This document shows, one piece after another, positions 26,562 through 36,127 of a stretch of 64,000 nt of DNA (positions are counted from its first letter, which is position 1; each line of letters starts with the position of its first letter). The stretch is from Veillonella rogosae JCM 15642 (GTDB lineage: Bacteria; Bacillota; Negativicutes; Veillonellales; Veillonellaceae): contig NZ_PPCX01000009.1 in the NCBI RefSeq assembly GCF_002959775.1, positions 60,687-124,686 of the forward strand, written 5' to 3'. The position numbers and the translations under genes are program-made. The notes under the pieces were generated by a model. The model was not told the origin of the DNA, made no database searches, and worked only from the letters and a program-made list of their open reading frames with translations.

Positions 26562-27491
26562 ATGGGCAATATTTTTTATTCTGCATCAGAAATATTGTTT
26601 AAAGATGCGAATGTATTGATTCAATTTCGAGATTGGTTCTTTTCTCAAGCGGGCAATATATTATTAGCTCTTATTATATTTTGGGTAGGTCGTTATGCTA
26701 TTAAATGGGTAAAAGCCTTTGCTGTACGTATTATGACTAAGGCCTCTTATGACTCTGCTGCGATGAGCTTTATTACGCAGATCATCAATTATACATTGCT
26801 AGTAGGTCTAATATTGATTTGCTTAAATCAAATTGGTGTTCCTACTACATCCTTTGTAGCAGCCTTTGGTGCCTTTGGTTTAGGTATTGGTTTGGCCTTA
26901 CAAAGCAACTTATCTAACTTGGCATCAGGCTTATTAATTCTTATATTTAAGCCTTTTAGAGCAGGTCATGTTATTCAAGTTGGAGATACTATAGGTAGTG
27001 TTAAGTCTGTTCAATTTATGTATACTATTATCACTACTAAAGATCAAAAAAATGTGTATATACCAAACTCTATCCTTACCTCCCAAGCCATAACTAATAT
27101 TGCTTATACCCATGAAAGGGTTATCCCGTTCGTCTTTGATATTGGTTATAACAATAATCATCATGAAGCAATTAAAATCTTAAAAAATATTTTTGCTGCT
27201 GATAAACGTGTACTCAATCCTAAAGATATGGAAATTGGTATTTCTGAATTTGGCGATAACTCTGTACGCATTGCTGCCTATGCACGCGTTAAGTCGAAAG
27301 ACTTCTTAGATGTGCAATATGGAATTATGTCTGATGTAAAAGATGCGTTCGATAAATATGGTATCGACATTCCATATCCTCAACGTGTTGTATATCTTCA
27401 AAATGTAGATAACTCTACTGGTGAAATTAAGGGAACTAAGAAAAAAACAAGTGGAACGAATGTTGCCATTGATGATAACCCTGAAAGTTAA
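26562..27491 (+). CDS. Small mechanosensitive channel, MscS family
   Basis: This 309-residue inner membrane channel has three predicted helices. The third contains the pore motif FVAAFGAFGLGIGLALQSNL with the Gly/Ala packing of MscS. The cytoplasmic beta domain follows with FKPFRAGHVIQVGD and NVYIPNS. It opens under hypo-osmotic stress to release solutes. A charged tail with KKKTSG follows the cage domain. The start follows TTGGAGGTTTA. The next gene, a carboxypeptidase, begins 24 bases later at the chosen start. Confidence 0.93.
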   Translation: MGNIFYSASEILFKDANVLIQFRDWFFSQAGNILLALIIFWVGRYAIKWVKAFAVRIMTKASYDSAAMSFITQIINYTLLVGLILICLNQIGVPTTSFVAAFGAFGLGIGLALQSNLSNLASGLLILIFKPFRAGHVIQVGDTIGSVKSVQFMYTIITTKDQKNVYIPNSILTSQAITNIAYTHERVIPFVFDIGYNNNHHEAIKILKNIFAADKRVLNPKDMEIGISEFGDNSVRIAAYARVKSKDFLDVQYGIMSDVKDAFDKYGIDIPYPQRVVYLQNVDNSTGEIKGTKKKTSGTNVAIDDNPES

Positions 27492-27515
27492 TATGTGATA
27501 CAGAAAGTGAGATAT

Positions 27516-28373
27516 ATGATATCTTTAACAACTAATGTTTGTATAGTTTGGAAACGACTTATTTTCATGATAGCCTTTATAGGCGCTATTATTTTCGGTA
27601 CTAGTGTTTCTCATGCTGCATATATTGCGCCGCCATCTACGGTCGGTGAGGCGGTAGTCCTCATTGATGCGGACACAAAGGAAATTTTATTTGCTAAAAA
27701 CCCTGATAAATGGATGCACCCAGCAAGTACTACAAAAATGGTTACCTTGTTAACGGCACTAGAGCTTAAAGGTACTCAACTTGATGAATTAGCTACTATT
27801 AGTAGTTATGCAACGAGTATGGAAGAATCTAATTTAGGCGTTCGTGTAGGTGATCAAATCACATTAGAAGCTGTTATCGAAGGCATGATGGTTGCCAGTG
27901 GTAATGATGCGGCCGTTGTAGTAGCAGAAAATGTAAGTGGCTCTGTAGAAAAATTTGGTAAGGATATGACTCGTATTGCTACTAAAGCAGGTGCAAAGAA
28001 TAGTGTGTTCCTAAATCCACATGGATTAACTCAAATGGGGCACCACTCTACGGCTCGTGACTTGGCGATGATTGCTGCGTATGGTATGAAATACCAAATG
28101 TTCCGCGATAAGGTTGCTAATGATTACTATAAGGTGCCATACCAAAATCGTGCACCTGTAACAATTCGTACAACGAATCACTTCATTCGCAACAAATATC
28201 CTGGTGCCAATGGTTTGAAAACAGGCTTTACGAATGCTGCAGGGGAATGTTTAATTGCATCTGCTACGCGTAATGGTCATACTATGATTGTAGTTATGCT
28301 TAATGATGATAATCGTTGGGAAGAAGCTGTACAATTCCTTGATTATGGTTTTAAACTTCGTGGAGTTATTTAG
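27516..28373 (+). CDS. Serine-type D-Ala-D-Ala carboxypeptidase (DacF-like)
   Basis: This enzyme trims the terminal D-Ala of peptidoglycan stem peptides. The 285 residues contain an N-terminal export segment (FMIAFIGAIIFGTSVSHA) and the three penicillin-binding motifs. These are SxxK at Ser71-Lys74 (ASTTK), SGN at 128-130 and KTG in NGLKTGFTNAAG. It lacks the usual C-terminal PBP5 domain and amphipathic anchor, so it is shorter than DacA. The start ATG at 27516 is preceded by GAAAGTGAG; a GTG at 27495 is also in frame. It runs into the nucleotidase gene after 26 bases. Confidence 0.92.
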   Translation: MISLTTNVCIVWKRLIFMIAFIGAIIFGTSVSHAAYIAPPSTVGEAVVLIDADTKEILFAKNPDKWMHPASTTKMVTLLTALELKGTQLDELATISSYATSMEESNLGVRVGDQITLEAVIEGMMVASGNDAAVVVAENVSGSVEKFGKDMTRIATKAGAKNSVFLNPHGLTQMGHHSTARDLAMIAAYGMKYQMFRDKVANDYYKVPYQNRAPVTIRTTNHFIRNKYPGANGLKTGFTNAAGECLIASATRNGHTMIVVMLNDDNRWEEAVQFLDYGFKLRGVI

Positions 28374-28399
28374 GGGAACTATTGTGTAATGGGGGTTAT

Positions 28400-28990
28400 A
28401 TGAGTTCGTTTTTTGCCTTTTTAAAACGCATGCGCTTTATTAATCGATGGAGCCTTATGCGCAATACAGAAACAGAAAATATTCAAGAGCATAGCCTTGA
28501 AGTGGCTATGGTAGCTCATAACTTGGCAGCTCTGAAGAACGAATACTTTGGTGGCAATGTAGATATTAATAAAGTAGCGGTTATTGCCATGTACCATGAG
28601 GTGAGTGAAATCTTTACAGGCGATATGCCAACACCTATTAAGTACTTTGATCCCAAATTACGTGAGCTTTATGGTGAAGTTGAATCCTTGGCACAAGAGA
28701 AAATGTTATCTACTTTGCCAGAGCGTTTACAAGGGGTATATAAGCCTTTTATTGTAGATGCTGAAGAAAGTGAAGAGTGGCCTATCGTAAAGGCAGCAGA
28801 CACTATTTCAGCGTATATGAAGTGTGTGAACGAACTGAAGGCAGGAAACGACGAGTTTAAAGAAGCACATGACTCCATATTAGTAAAACTAAAAGCTCTC
28901 AACATGCCCGAGGTAGATATGTTCCTTGAAACCTATATGCCTGCCCTTGGTAAGAGCTTAGATGAGTTAAACTATTACGAAATAAAATAA
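28400..28990 (+). CDS. yfbR: HD-domain 5'-deoxynucleotidase, YfbR-like
   Basis: The 196-residue protein has the HD phosphohydrolase ligands in order: EHSLEVA, YHEVSEIFTGDMPTPIKY (the E. coli YfbR HDxxE motif appears here as HEVSE) and KAADTISAYMKC. YfbR dephosphorylates deoxynucleoside 5'-monophosphates. The start ATG at 28400 follows GGGGG. Here the canonical HD pair is HE in the visible motif, a change worth noting, although the remaining ligands are kept. It ends just before a terminator that carries an IS-end palindrome. Confidence 0.87.
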   Translation: MSSFFAFLKRMRFINRWSLMRNTETENIQEHSLEVAMVAHNLAALKNEYFGGNVDINKVAVIAMYHEVSEIFTGDMPTPIKYFDPKLRELYGEVESLAQEKMLSTLPERLQGVYKPFIVDAEESEEWPIVKAADTISAYMKCVNELKAGNDEFKEAHDSILVKLKALNMPEVDMFLETYMPALGKSLDELNYYEIK

Positions 28991-29010
28991 TGATTAACTA
29001 AATAACAAAT

Positions 29011-29092
29011 AAAAAGAGACGACCATGAACTGCACCTCCAAAAATTGTGTCCAATTTTTGGGGTGCAGTTCACCAGAGGTCGTCTTTTTTTA
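29011..29092. terminator. Bidirectional terminator with a 47-bp palindrome in its loop (copy 1)
   Basis: The outer stem GACGACC / GGTCGTC (left arm ends 29024, right arm 29078-29084) has an A-rich left flank and T7 on the right. The loop holds a 47-bp palindrome at 29026-29072, TGAACTGCACC...GGTGCAGTTCA, with 21-bp arms and one bulge. It lies between convergent genes. The identical 47 bp recur at 59163-59209 in another terminator. Confidence 0.88.
29026..29072. mobile_element. Minimal IS-end palindrome (MITE-like), copy 1
   Basis: It begins TGAACTGCACC and ends GGTGCAGTTCA. The 5'-TG...CA-3' ends and CCAAAAATTG inner part resemble terminal repeats of IS3-family elements, from memory. Only the two abutting ends are present, with no transposase. 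Identical over 47 bases to copy 2. Confidence 0.55.
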
Positions 29093-29205
29093 TTCTCGAA
29101 AATATTCACTTCTGGAGTATTCGTAGTGCTTATTTGTCTTAAAACAGAAAATAGCTATAACATCTTAGTAGATGTTATAACCATTTTACATCTTAAATAA
29201 TGTTT

Positions 29206-30102
29206 TTATAACATCTTTTTAGATTCAATAATTTCTTGATTTCTCATTAGTATTTTTTTGCCACGCCATGAGAAGGCACGAGGTCCGTATTTAGCTTTGA
29301 ACTCTTTGTTCGTTAGTGAATCTAATTCATCTATATCAATGTACGGTTCTACTGATTGGAATTCTGGAATTGGTGTGGTAGGAATATCTTTGTTGTGCGG
29401 GCACACTTCTTGGCACACGTCACAGCCAAATACGAGGGGCGTTTTAGCTATGATATGCTCCTCCTCTGAAGTAAGTTCTCCTTTTTTCTGAGTTAAGTAA
29501 CTTTTACAGGTGTCGAATTTAAACTCATCATGTCCTAAGCATTGACCTAAACAGGCAGTAATACAGCGATTACATCCCATGCAGGATTGAGTTAGTGGAG
29601 TATTAGGTTCTAGTTCTAAGGTTGTTAAAATCGTTCCAATCACCACATAAGAACCCCATTTAGGGCTGATGAAGCAATTATTTTTGCCGTAAAACCCGAG
29701 ACCTGCTAAGTAAGCCATGTAACGATCGGCTAAAGGGGAGGTGTCACAATGAATAGAGAACTGTGCGTCTGTATTCATTATTTGTAATTTTTCAATAAGC
29801 TTTTTTAAATATTCATTGATGACTAGATGGTAATCTTTGGCCCATGTATAGCGAGATAAATTGGAAGGAGATTTATGCTCTACATAGTATGGAAAAAGAC
29901 AAACAATTGCACTTTTAGGTGTAAAAAGGGATGTTCCTAATAGTCTTTCCTCTACATTGGCAGCCGTAAAGGGACATGGATTACTTTCGTATAAAATGGA
30001 TTTTGCATTCTCAGGTAGTGGCCAAGATGCGACACCAAACTCATAAATATTCAGTTCTTTGCAGATTTCTTGTAAATTTATATATTTCATCGTAGATTTC
30101 AT
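29206..30102 (-). CDS. queG: Epoxyqueuosine reductase QueG-like, two 4Fe-4S clusters
   Basis: QueG reduces epoxyqueuosine to queuosine in tRNA using cobalamin and two 4Fe-4S clusters. The 298-residue product shows CDTSPLADRYMAYLAGLGFYG (the region of the catalytic Asp and cobalamin pocket) and GSYVVIGTILTTLEL. The cluster motifs are CMGCNRCITAC and CDVCQEVCPHN. It lacks the C-terminal HEAT repeats of longer forms such as E. coli QueG, as is usual for short Firmicutes versions. No clear ribosome binding site precedes either ATG (30102 or four codons later). If it is not QueG it would be a related DUF1730/4Fe-4S reductase. Confidence 0.8.
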   Translation of the reverse strand: MKSTMKYINLQEICKELNIYEFGVASWPLPENAKSILYESNPCPFTAANVEERLLGTSLFTPKSAIVCLFPYYVEHKSPSNLSRYTWAKDYHLVINEYLKKLIEKLQIMNTDAQFSIHCDTSPLADRYMAYLAGLGFYGKNNCFISPKWGSYVVIGTILTTLELEPNTPLTQSCMGCNRCITACLGQCLGHDEFKFDTCKSYLTQKKGELTSEEEHIIAKTPLVFGCDVCQEVCPHNKDIPTTPIPEFQSVEPYIDIDELDSLTNKEFKAKYGPRAFSWRGKKILMRNQEIIESKKML

Positions 30103-30256
30103 AGCGAATTATTGGTACAATAAAAGTATAAGAAATGTGAGGAATTTCTATAGATTTTAATGAGTTCCTTCTAGGTTTGTAGTTCGATGATATTTGCATT
30201 TTTATGGTTATCATCTAAGTTCTGTTAGTATTAGTATACCATTGAGAGGACAGATT

Positions 30257-31039
30257 ATGTTAGCATTTATGAAAGTATTACAACCGAAGACGGTGGAAGA
30301 GGCTTATGAATTAGCCACAAAAAACAAAACTGCTCCAATGCTAGCTGGCGGTTGCTGGTTGCGTTTAGGTCGACGCACATGGCCATCAGTGATCGATATG
30401 GCAAGCCTTGATTTGCGTTATGTTCGTGAAGAGGAGAACGAGTTTGTAATTGGCGCTATGGCGACACAAGGAGATGTGGAACGTTTTGAGCCATTACAAC
30501 AATTCTGCGGTGGTGCCGTAGTTAAAGGCGTTAAGGAAATCCTTGGCGTTCAATTCCGTAATACAGCTACTATGGGCGGCTCTGTAGCTAGTAGATTCGG
30601 CTTCTCCGATATCATTCCTGCATTGTTGGCAGTCCATGCAGACATCGTTACTTTTAAAGGTGGTCGCATGTCCATGCAAGACTATATGACGTATAGAGAA
30701 CGTGATATTCTTATGGAAATTCGCATTCCTAAAGTAGATGTGCCTGTAGCTGTGGAAGCACTTCGCATCTCTCGTGGCGATTTCCCAGTGTTGACAGGTG
30801 CTCTTCGCCGTGATGACAAAGGCGTTGAAGTGTACATCGGTACAAGACCTGGCGTGCCTCAATTAGCAGATAAAGCAAGTGCTTTGCTTTCAGAAAAAGG
30901 ATTGTCTGCAGCAAAAGAAGCAGGTCAATTGGCATCTGAAGAATTAGTTTATCAATCTAACTCCCATGCGTCTAAAGAATACCGCATGGAAATGGTGAAA
31001 GCAATGGTTCAACGCTTAGCTAAGGAGGTGGCACAATAA
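30257..31039 (+). CDS. Molybdenum hydroxylase FAD-binding subunit
   Basis: The medium subunit of a xanthine dehydrogenase-family enzyme. Its 260 residues carry FAD-binding segments MLAGGCWLRLG near the N-terminus and TATMGGSVASRFGFSDIIPALLA in the middle. They pass electrons from the Fe-S subunit to the final acceptor, usually NAD+. It is slightly shorter than the typical 280-300 residues. The start at 30257 follows GAGAGGACAG. Its stop overlaps the start of the Fe-S subunit by one base. First gene of the operon 30257-37143. Confidence 0.92.
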   Translation: MLAFMKVLQPKTVEEAYELATKNKTAPMLAGGCWLRLGRRTWPSVIDMASLDLRYVREEENEFVIGAMATQGDVERFEPLQQFCGGAVVKGVKEILGVQFRNTATMGGSVASRFGFSDIIPALLAVHADIVTFKGGRMSMQDYMTYRERDILMEIRIPKVDVPVAVEALRISRGDFPVLTGALRRDDKGVEVYIGTRPGVPQLADKASALLSEKGLSAAKEAGQLASEELVYQSNSHASKEYRMEMVKAMVQRLAKEVAQ

Positions 31040-31491
31040 TGGAACTCGTACTAAATATTAATAATAAAAATGTAACAGTTAATGTGCCAACTGACGAAAT
31101 GTTGTTGGATACATTGCGTAATCTTGGTTATTATAGCGTACGTTGTGGCTGTGATACAACAAACTGTGGCCTTTGTACTGTATGGGTAGACGACGAAATC
31201 GTATTATCTTGTGCATATCCTACATTCCGTGCACCAGGTCATAAAATCACTACATTAGAAGGCTTAGAAGAAGAAGCTGAATTACTAGCAGCTTGCATCG
31301 CTAGTGAAGGTGGGGACCAATGTGGTTTCTGTACAACTGGTATGATGATGAGCGCTATCAATTTGAAACGCAAAAATCCAAAGGCTAGTGATGATGAAAT
31401 CCGCGAGTACCTCATTGGTAACTTGTGCCGTTGTACTGGCTATGAATCACAACTTCGAGGGGTTCGTAAATTCTTAGAAGGAGGCCTATAA
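31039..31491 (+). CDS. Molybdenum hydroxylase 2Fe-2S subunit
   Basis: The 150-residue small subunit holds two 2Fe-2S clusters. The N-terminal plant-type cluster uses Cys36, Cys38, Cys43 (or 46) and Cys58 (RCGCDTTNCGLC...LSC). The C-terminal cluster uses Cys95, Cys98, Cys130 and Cys132 (QCGFC and LCRCTG). It relays electrons from the Mo centre to FAD. The start follows TAAGGAGGTG and overlaps the upstream stop; the Mo subunit follows after 2 bases. Three separate subunits instead of one fused chain is the usual bacterial anaerobe layout. Confidence 0.94.
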   Translation: MELVLNINNKNVTVNVPTDEMLLDTLRNLGYYSVRCGCDTTNCGLCTVWVDDEIVLSCAYPTFRAPGHKITTLEGLEEEAELLAACIASEGGDQCGFCTTGMMMSAINLKRKNPKASDDEIREYLIGNLCRCTGYESQLRGVRKFLEGGL

Positions 31492-31493
31492 TA

Positions 31494-33788
31494 ATGAAAC
31501 AGCACATTGGTAAAGCTTATGACAAAGTTGACTCTAAAGGTATTTTGACGGGTAAGCCGTCCTATACAGGCGATTTTGTTCCAAAAGATGCGCTCGTTAT
31601 TAAGGTTCTTCGTAGCCCTCATGCACAGGCGCGCATTAAATCTATTGATACATCTAAAGCTAAATTGATCCCCGGTGTAGAAGCTATCTTTACACATGAA
31701 GATGTGCCTAATACTCGTTTCACATTGGCTGGTCAAACATACCCAGAGCCATCTGCTTATGATGCGCTTATCTTAGATCCTGTAGTTCGCTATGTAGGTG
31801 ATGAAGTGGCTCTCGTAGTTGCTAAAGATGAGGCTACAGCTTTAAAGGCTATGCCGCTTATCAAGGTTGAATACGAAGTACAAAAACCTGTACTTGATAT
31901 GCATGCAGCTATTGACCATGAAACAGTAGTCCACCCTGAAGATGATATTCATAACAATATTCCTGTAGGTCAAGACTATAAACGCAATATTTGCGTATCC
32001 TATCACAAACGCGTAGGTGATGTTGAAGCAGAACTTGCAAAATGTGATTATGTAGTAGATGGTACTTACTTTGACCAGGCTACACGCCAAACGGCAATGG
32101 AACCATTCCAAAGCTTTGGTTATGTAGATGCATTAGGTCGTGTAGTAATTGTATCCTCTACGCAAATCGTATTCCATGTTCGTCGTCACATCGCACGTGC
32201 TCTTGGCATTCCTGCTACTAAAGTTCGCGTATTAAAACCTCGTATCGGCGGTGGCTTCGGCTCTAAACAAACGGCTTGTACAGAAATTATGACAGCCTTT
32301 GTAGCATGGACATTGAAGAAACCTTGTTACCTTTTATATGATCGCACAGAATCGCAAACTTGCTCCACTACACGTCATGCTCGTGAATGGAAAATCCGCG
32401 TAGGTGCTACAAAAGATGGAATTATCAAAGTAATTGATATGGACTCTATTACTGATGCAGGTGCTCATGCAACTCACTGTTTCACTACTACTACAGCTGG
32501 TGAGCATAAGTCCATTCCTTTATACAATAAATCGACAGCTATCCACTACGGTACAGAAGGCGTATACATGAACCATACACCAGGCGGTGCATTCCGTGGT
32601 TATGGTGCTACAGAAGCGTTATGGCCATTAGAGTGTGCTGTTAATAATTTGGCGGATAAAATGGGCGTTGACCCTGCTGAATTGCGTCAAAAGAACTTGA
32701 TTGCTCAAGGTGAACAAAGCTTGGTATACGCTCCAGATGAATATCTTGACTCTGGTCTATTCCAAGATACAATAAATCGCGTGAAAGAAATGGCTCGTTG
32801 GGATGAACGCCCTCATTCTTGGGATATTGATGAGCGCTATCGCGGCGGTCTTGGCATGGCATTAGCGTTGCAAGGTTCTGGCGTTGCTAATATCGACGTA
32901 GCATCTGTAGAAATTCGTCTTGGCGATGATGGTAACTACACATTGTACACTGGTTCTTCTGAAATGGGCATGGGCTCTAATACTGTATTGACTCAAATGG
33001 CCTGCGAAGTAATCGGCTGTCCTATGGAATATATGACTGTTGTTGAATCCGATACAGATATCGTACCATTCGACCCAGGTTCCTACGCATCTAGTACAAC
33101 ATATGTAACTGGCACAGCTGCTAAGATGGCTGCTGAAGAATTGCGCACTAAAATTATCGCTAAATTCGCAGAATTCTTTGAAACTGATGTTGAAAATGTT
33201 GAATTTGATGGCGTTGTAGCCACAACAAAAGATGGCTCCAAAACTATGGATATCCATCAATTAGCTCCGAAATTATTAGTAGGTGTTAAAGCAGAACAAT
33301 TATCTGGTTTCGCTACATGGGGCAGTCATACATCCCCACCTCCATTTATGGCATCTATTGCAGAGGTAAAAGTAGACAAACAAACTGGTAAGGTTATTCC
33401 TCTTCACTTCTATTCCTGCATCGACTGCGGTACTGTTATTAACCCTAAATTGGCTCGCGTTCAAGTTGAGGGCGGTGTAGTACAAGCAATCGGCATGGCG
33501 CTATATGAAGATGTACGCTATTCTAATAATGGTCGCTTAGAGACTAATAACCTTATGACTTATAAAATTCCAACTCGTCAAGATATCGGTGAATTACATA
33601 CAGACTTCGTAGAGTCTTATGAACCAACTGGCGGTTTTGGTGCTAAATCTATTGGTGAAGTTGTTATTAACACTGGTTGTCCAGCTATCCAACATGCTAT
33701 TAAGAATGCAGTTGGTGCGGATGTTCGTACATTACCTATGACACCTGAGAAGGTATTTATGGCTATGGACGAGAAATATAAAGTATAG
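31494..33788 (+). CDS. Molybdenum hydroxylase Mo-cofactor subunit (xanthine dehydrogenase-like, probably selenium-dependent)
   Basis: The 764-residue large subunit binds the molybdopterin cofactor and performs the hydroxylation. Seen are the Moco-binding loop GGGFGSKQTACTE, GGAFRGYGATEALWPLE (the Arg region used in purine positioning), and the C-terminal GFGAKSIGEV with the catalytic Glu. The accessory genes yqeC, mocA and yqeB directly downstream are markers of selenium-dependent enzymes, where selenium replaces a Moco sulfur. There is no in-frame TGA, so no selenocysteine is involved. Veillonella species are known to ferment purines and to contain a molybdenum xanthine dehydrogenase, so xanthine or hypoxanthine is the likely substrate. 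Nicotinate is an alternative. Confidence 0.9.
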   Translation: MKQHIGKAYDKVDSKGILTGKPSYTGDFVPKDALVIKVLRSPHAQARIKSIDTSKAKLIPGVEAIFTHEDVPNTRFTLAGQTYPEPSAYDALILDPVVRYVGDEVALVVAKDEATALKAMPLIKVEYEVQKPVLDMHAAIDHETVVHPEDDIHNNIPVGQDYKRNICVSYHKRVGDVEAELAKCDYVVDGTYFDQATRQTAMEPFQSFGYVDALGRVVIVSSTQIVFHVRRHIARALGIPATKVRVLKPRIGGGFGSKQTACTEIMTAFVAWTLKKPCYLLYDRTESQTCSTTRHAREWKIRVGATKDGIIKVIDMDSITDAGAHATHCFTTTTAGEHKSIPLYNKSTAIHYGTEGVYMNHTPGGAFRGYGATEALWPLECAVNNLADKMGVDPAELRQKNLIAQGEQSLVYAPDEYLDSGLFQDTINRVKEMARWDERPHSWDIDERYRGGLGMALALQGSGVANIDVASVEIRLGDDGNYTLYTGSSEMGMGSNTVLTQMACEVIGCPMEYMTVVESDTDIVPFDPGSYASSTTYVTGTAAKMAAEELRTKIIAKFAEFFETDVENVEFDGVVATTKDGSKTMDIHQLAPKLLVGVKAEQLSGFATWGSHTSPPPFMASIAEVKVDKQTGKVIPLHFYSCIDCGTVINPKLARVQVEGGVVQAIGMALYEDVRYSNNGRLETNNLMTYKIPTRQDIGELHTDFVESYEPTGGFGAKSIGEVVINTGCPAIQHAIKNAVGADVRTLPMTPEKVFMAMDEKYKV

Positions 33789-33830
33789 GGAGTTTTAATT
33801 TCTTGTTACTTTCTAAGGAGGCCTGGTTCT

Positions 33831-34589
33831 ATGACATCACAAACATCCTATTGGAATCGACTGATTCAGCCGGGAATCGTTGCCCTTGTTGGGGCCGGCG
33901 GTAAAACGACTGTGCTTTCAAAGCTAGTAGAATATGGACGGCTGAAAGGTCAGCCCATCGTAGTTACGACTACGACTCGACTTTATGAATCTCAAGTTGC
34001 TCATTATAAACCGATTTATACTCAAAATATTAATGAAGCAGATGAGTATTGTACTGATCGTGTATTACATGGTTATTGTGGTGCGTGGTTCTCTGGGATT
34101 ACAGGAACAAAAGTAGACTCCTTAGATTGTGATCTTATCGATGGTTTATCCAAGTTACATCCTAACTGGCAAATTGTGGTAGAAGCAGATGGGGCAAAGG
34201 AAAAATGGCTCAAGGCGCCTAAGACGAGTGAACCTGTTATTCCAACCCTTACAAAGACTACGATTGGTCTTGTTAACCTACAAATGCTAGGGGCTCCCCT
34301 TGATGATGAGCACGTACATAATATTGAGCTCGTTCAAGATATCGTAAAGCGCGATATGGGGGCTATTGTAACACCGCGTATGTTGGCTGATCTTGTATTA
34401 CACAAGCAAGGTTTATTCCAATACAGCAAAGGGAAAAAAATCCTATTCTGTACTGGTTATGAAACCGTGCAACATCGCATCATCGATGATTTTATTGATC
34501 ATATTGTGGATAGCGATATTTCTGCTATCATCTTAGCTGATGGATATAAAGCAAGTTGCGAAATCCGTCGCATCATTCAATGTCGGTAG
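33831..34589 (+). CDS. yqeC: Selenium-dependent hydroxylase accessory protein YqeC
   Basis: This 252-residue P-loop protein has Walker A LVGAGGKTT near residue 20, TTTTRLYE and VVEADGAKEKWLKAP, all typical of the YqeC family. The family is tied by genome context to selenium-dependent molybdenum hydroxylases and is thought to help mature the cofactor; the biochemistry is unsettled. The start follows AAGGAGGCCTGG, 42 bases after the Mo subunit. The next gene begins 6 bases downstream. Confidence 0.88.
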   Translation: MTSQTSYWNRLIQPGIVALVGAGGKTTVLSKLVEYGRLKGQPIVVTTTTRLYESQVAHYKPIYTQNINEADEYCTDRVLHGYCGAWFSGITGTKVDSLDCDLIDGLSKLHPNWQIVVEADGAKEKWLKAPKTSEPVIPTLTKTTIGLVNLQMLGAPLDDEHVHNIELVQDIVKRDMGAIVTPRMLADLVLHKQGLFQYSKGKKILFCTGYETVQHRIIDDFIDHIVDSDISAIILADGYKASCEIRRIIQCR

Positions 34590-34595
34590 GTACTC

Positions 34596-35318
34596 ATGAC
34601 TAATGTGAAAGCAAATTGTAATGCCGCTTTCAGTACAATGAGAGACCCCATAGACCGTCGTCCTTTGCATATTGGCATTGTCCTCCTCGTAGGAGGACAA
34701 GCCAAACGCATGGGATGTAATAAGCAGCTCTTGCCCTGGCGTGGCAAGACTGTTCTAGATGCGGTCTGTGGGGCTCTTCAATGTGGATGGGGTTGTCCGG
34801 TAGTGCCTGAGATGTCATGTAAACTACCTTTTGTGGCGGTTACTGGTGATGATCATGAAAAACTAGAACCTATTGTCACATCCTATGGTTTTGAAGCGAT
34901 TCGAAATGAGCATCCTCAGCTAGGACAAGGTGTGTCCATAGCGATGGGGGTACGGCATTTAGTAGAAACATCGCCCATACCGTTAGATGGTATTCTTTGC
35001 TCAGTAGGGGATCAACCTCTTCTGACGAGTGCTGTCGTACATGAGGTCATTAGTGCATTTAGTGAAAACTTTCATTCAAAAACTATCGTTGTCCCATATT
35101 ATGGGGAGAACTATCAATCGGGAAACCCCGTTCTCTTTGGTTCTCATTGGTTTGATTTTTTACAACAGATCCAAGGGGATCAAGGCGGTAAGACCATCAT
35201 TCGTGGTGATGGCAAGGACTATGTCTTGAAATTATGGATTCGTGACGATATTGGTGACGATATCGACACACCCGATGATTTTGAGCGTTTAAAACATCGT
35301 GAAAGTGAGGCATTATGA
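34596..35318 (+). CDS. mocA: MocA-like molybdenum cofactor nucleotidyltransferase
   Basis: A 240-residue NTP-transferase of the MobA/MocA fold. After a non-conserved 25-residue start comes the nucleotide-binding LLVGGQAKRMGCNKQLLPW. GQGVSIAMGVRH and GDQPLL (metal-binding Asp) follow, then DIDTPDDFERL at the end. MocA links CMP to molybdopterin to give the cytosine dinucleotide form used by bacterial Mo hydroxylases. The N-terminal extension and a weak ribosome binding site (GGTAGG) leave the start somewhat uncertain. It overlaps yqeB by four bases (ATGA). Confidence 0.88.
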   Translation: MTNVKANCNAAFSTMRDPIDRRPLHIGIVLLVGGQAKRMGCNKQLLPWRGKTVLDAVCGALQCGWGCPVVPEMSCKLPFVAVTGDDHEKLEPIVTSYGFEAIRNEHPQLGQGVSIAMGVRHLVETSPIPLDGILCSVGDQPLLTSAVVHEVISAFSENFHSKTIVVPYYGENYQSGNPVLFGSHWFDFLQQIQGDQGGKTIIRGDGKDYVLKLWIRDDIGDDIDTPDDFERLKHRESEAL

Positions 35319-36127
35319 AACCATTAGTGCTCATGCGCGGGGGCGGAGATATCGCTTCCGGCGCTGTATATAGATTGAAACGGGCGGGCTATCCCGTGGT
35401 TATTAGTGAAATTGCGATTCCTACTATGATTCGCCGAGAAGTATGCTACGGTAATGCCGTTCATCGTGGTGAAATGGTTTTGGAACGCTTTGTAGCCCGT
35501 CATGTTGCCCTTAGTGAAGTGAAAGATACTTTAGCACAAGGGATAATTCCCGTTGTGACTAGTTCATACGAAGAGTTATTAGATACACTGAAACCAGCTA
35601 TTGTAGTAGATAGTATTTTAAGTAAGAAGAATCTAGGTACAAAACGTGATGATGCAGAGCTTGTCATAGGTGTTGGGCCTGGGTTTACCGCAGGGGACGA
35701 TGTAGATGTAGTCATCGAAACAATGCGTGGTCATTACTTAGGTCGCTGTATCTATGATGGTCCTGCTCAGCCGAATACAGGTATTCCTGGCAATGTAGGT
35801 GGCTATACTCATGAACGTGTAATACACTCACCAAAGGCTGGTCTATTTACGGCAAAGCGTCATATTGGTGATTCTGTACAGGCTAATGAGGTTATTGGTT
35901 ATGTCGATGAAGAACCAGTACGGGCAAAAATTACAGGTATTCTTAGAGGCATTCTAAAGAGTGGACTCATTGTGTCGGACCATTTTAAACTGGCCGATGT
36001 TGATGCTCGTTGTGAAGAGTCTCATTGTTATAGTATTTCAGATAAATCCCTAGCTGTTGGCGGCGGCGTTTTAGAGGCTGTTACTGCGTGGGATTATGAA
36101 AGGAATTTAGATGGAAACAATCTATGA
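35315..36127 (+). CDS. yqeB: Selenium-dependent molybdenum hydroxylase protein YqeB (EF2563 family)
   Basis: The 270-residue protein starts with LVLMRGGGDIASGAVYRLKRAGYPV, a nucleotide-binding-like Gly-rich turn typical of this family. VIGVGPGFTAGDDVDVVIETMRGH and a C-terminal barrel-like segment follow. YqeB is the best genomic marker of selenium-dependent Mo hydroxylases and is proposed to act in inserting selenium into the cofactor. The start overlaps the mocA stop. The reading frame overlaps the next gene by 17 bases. Confidence 0.9.
   Translation: MKPLVLMRGGGDIASGAVYRLKRAGYPVVISEIAIPTMIRREVCYGNAVHRGEMVLERFVARHVALSEVKDTLAQGIIPVVTSSYEELLDTLKPAIVVDSILSKKNLGTKRDDAELVIGVGPGFTAGDDVDVVIETMRGHYLGRCIYDGPAQPNTGIPGNVGGYTHERVIHSPKAGLFTAKRHIGDSVQANEVIGYVDEEPVRAKITGILRGILKSGLIVSDHFKLADVDARCEESHCYSISDKSLAVGGGVLEAVTAWDYERNLDGNNL

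Noticed and set aside
31494..33788. Selenocysteine codon in the hydroxylase large subunit
   Set aside because: The frame has no internal TGA; selenium is expected in the cofactor, not in the chain.
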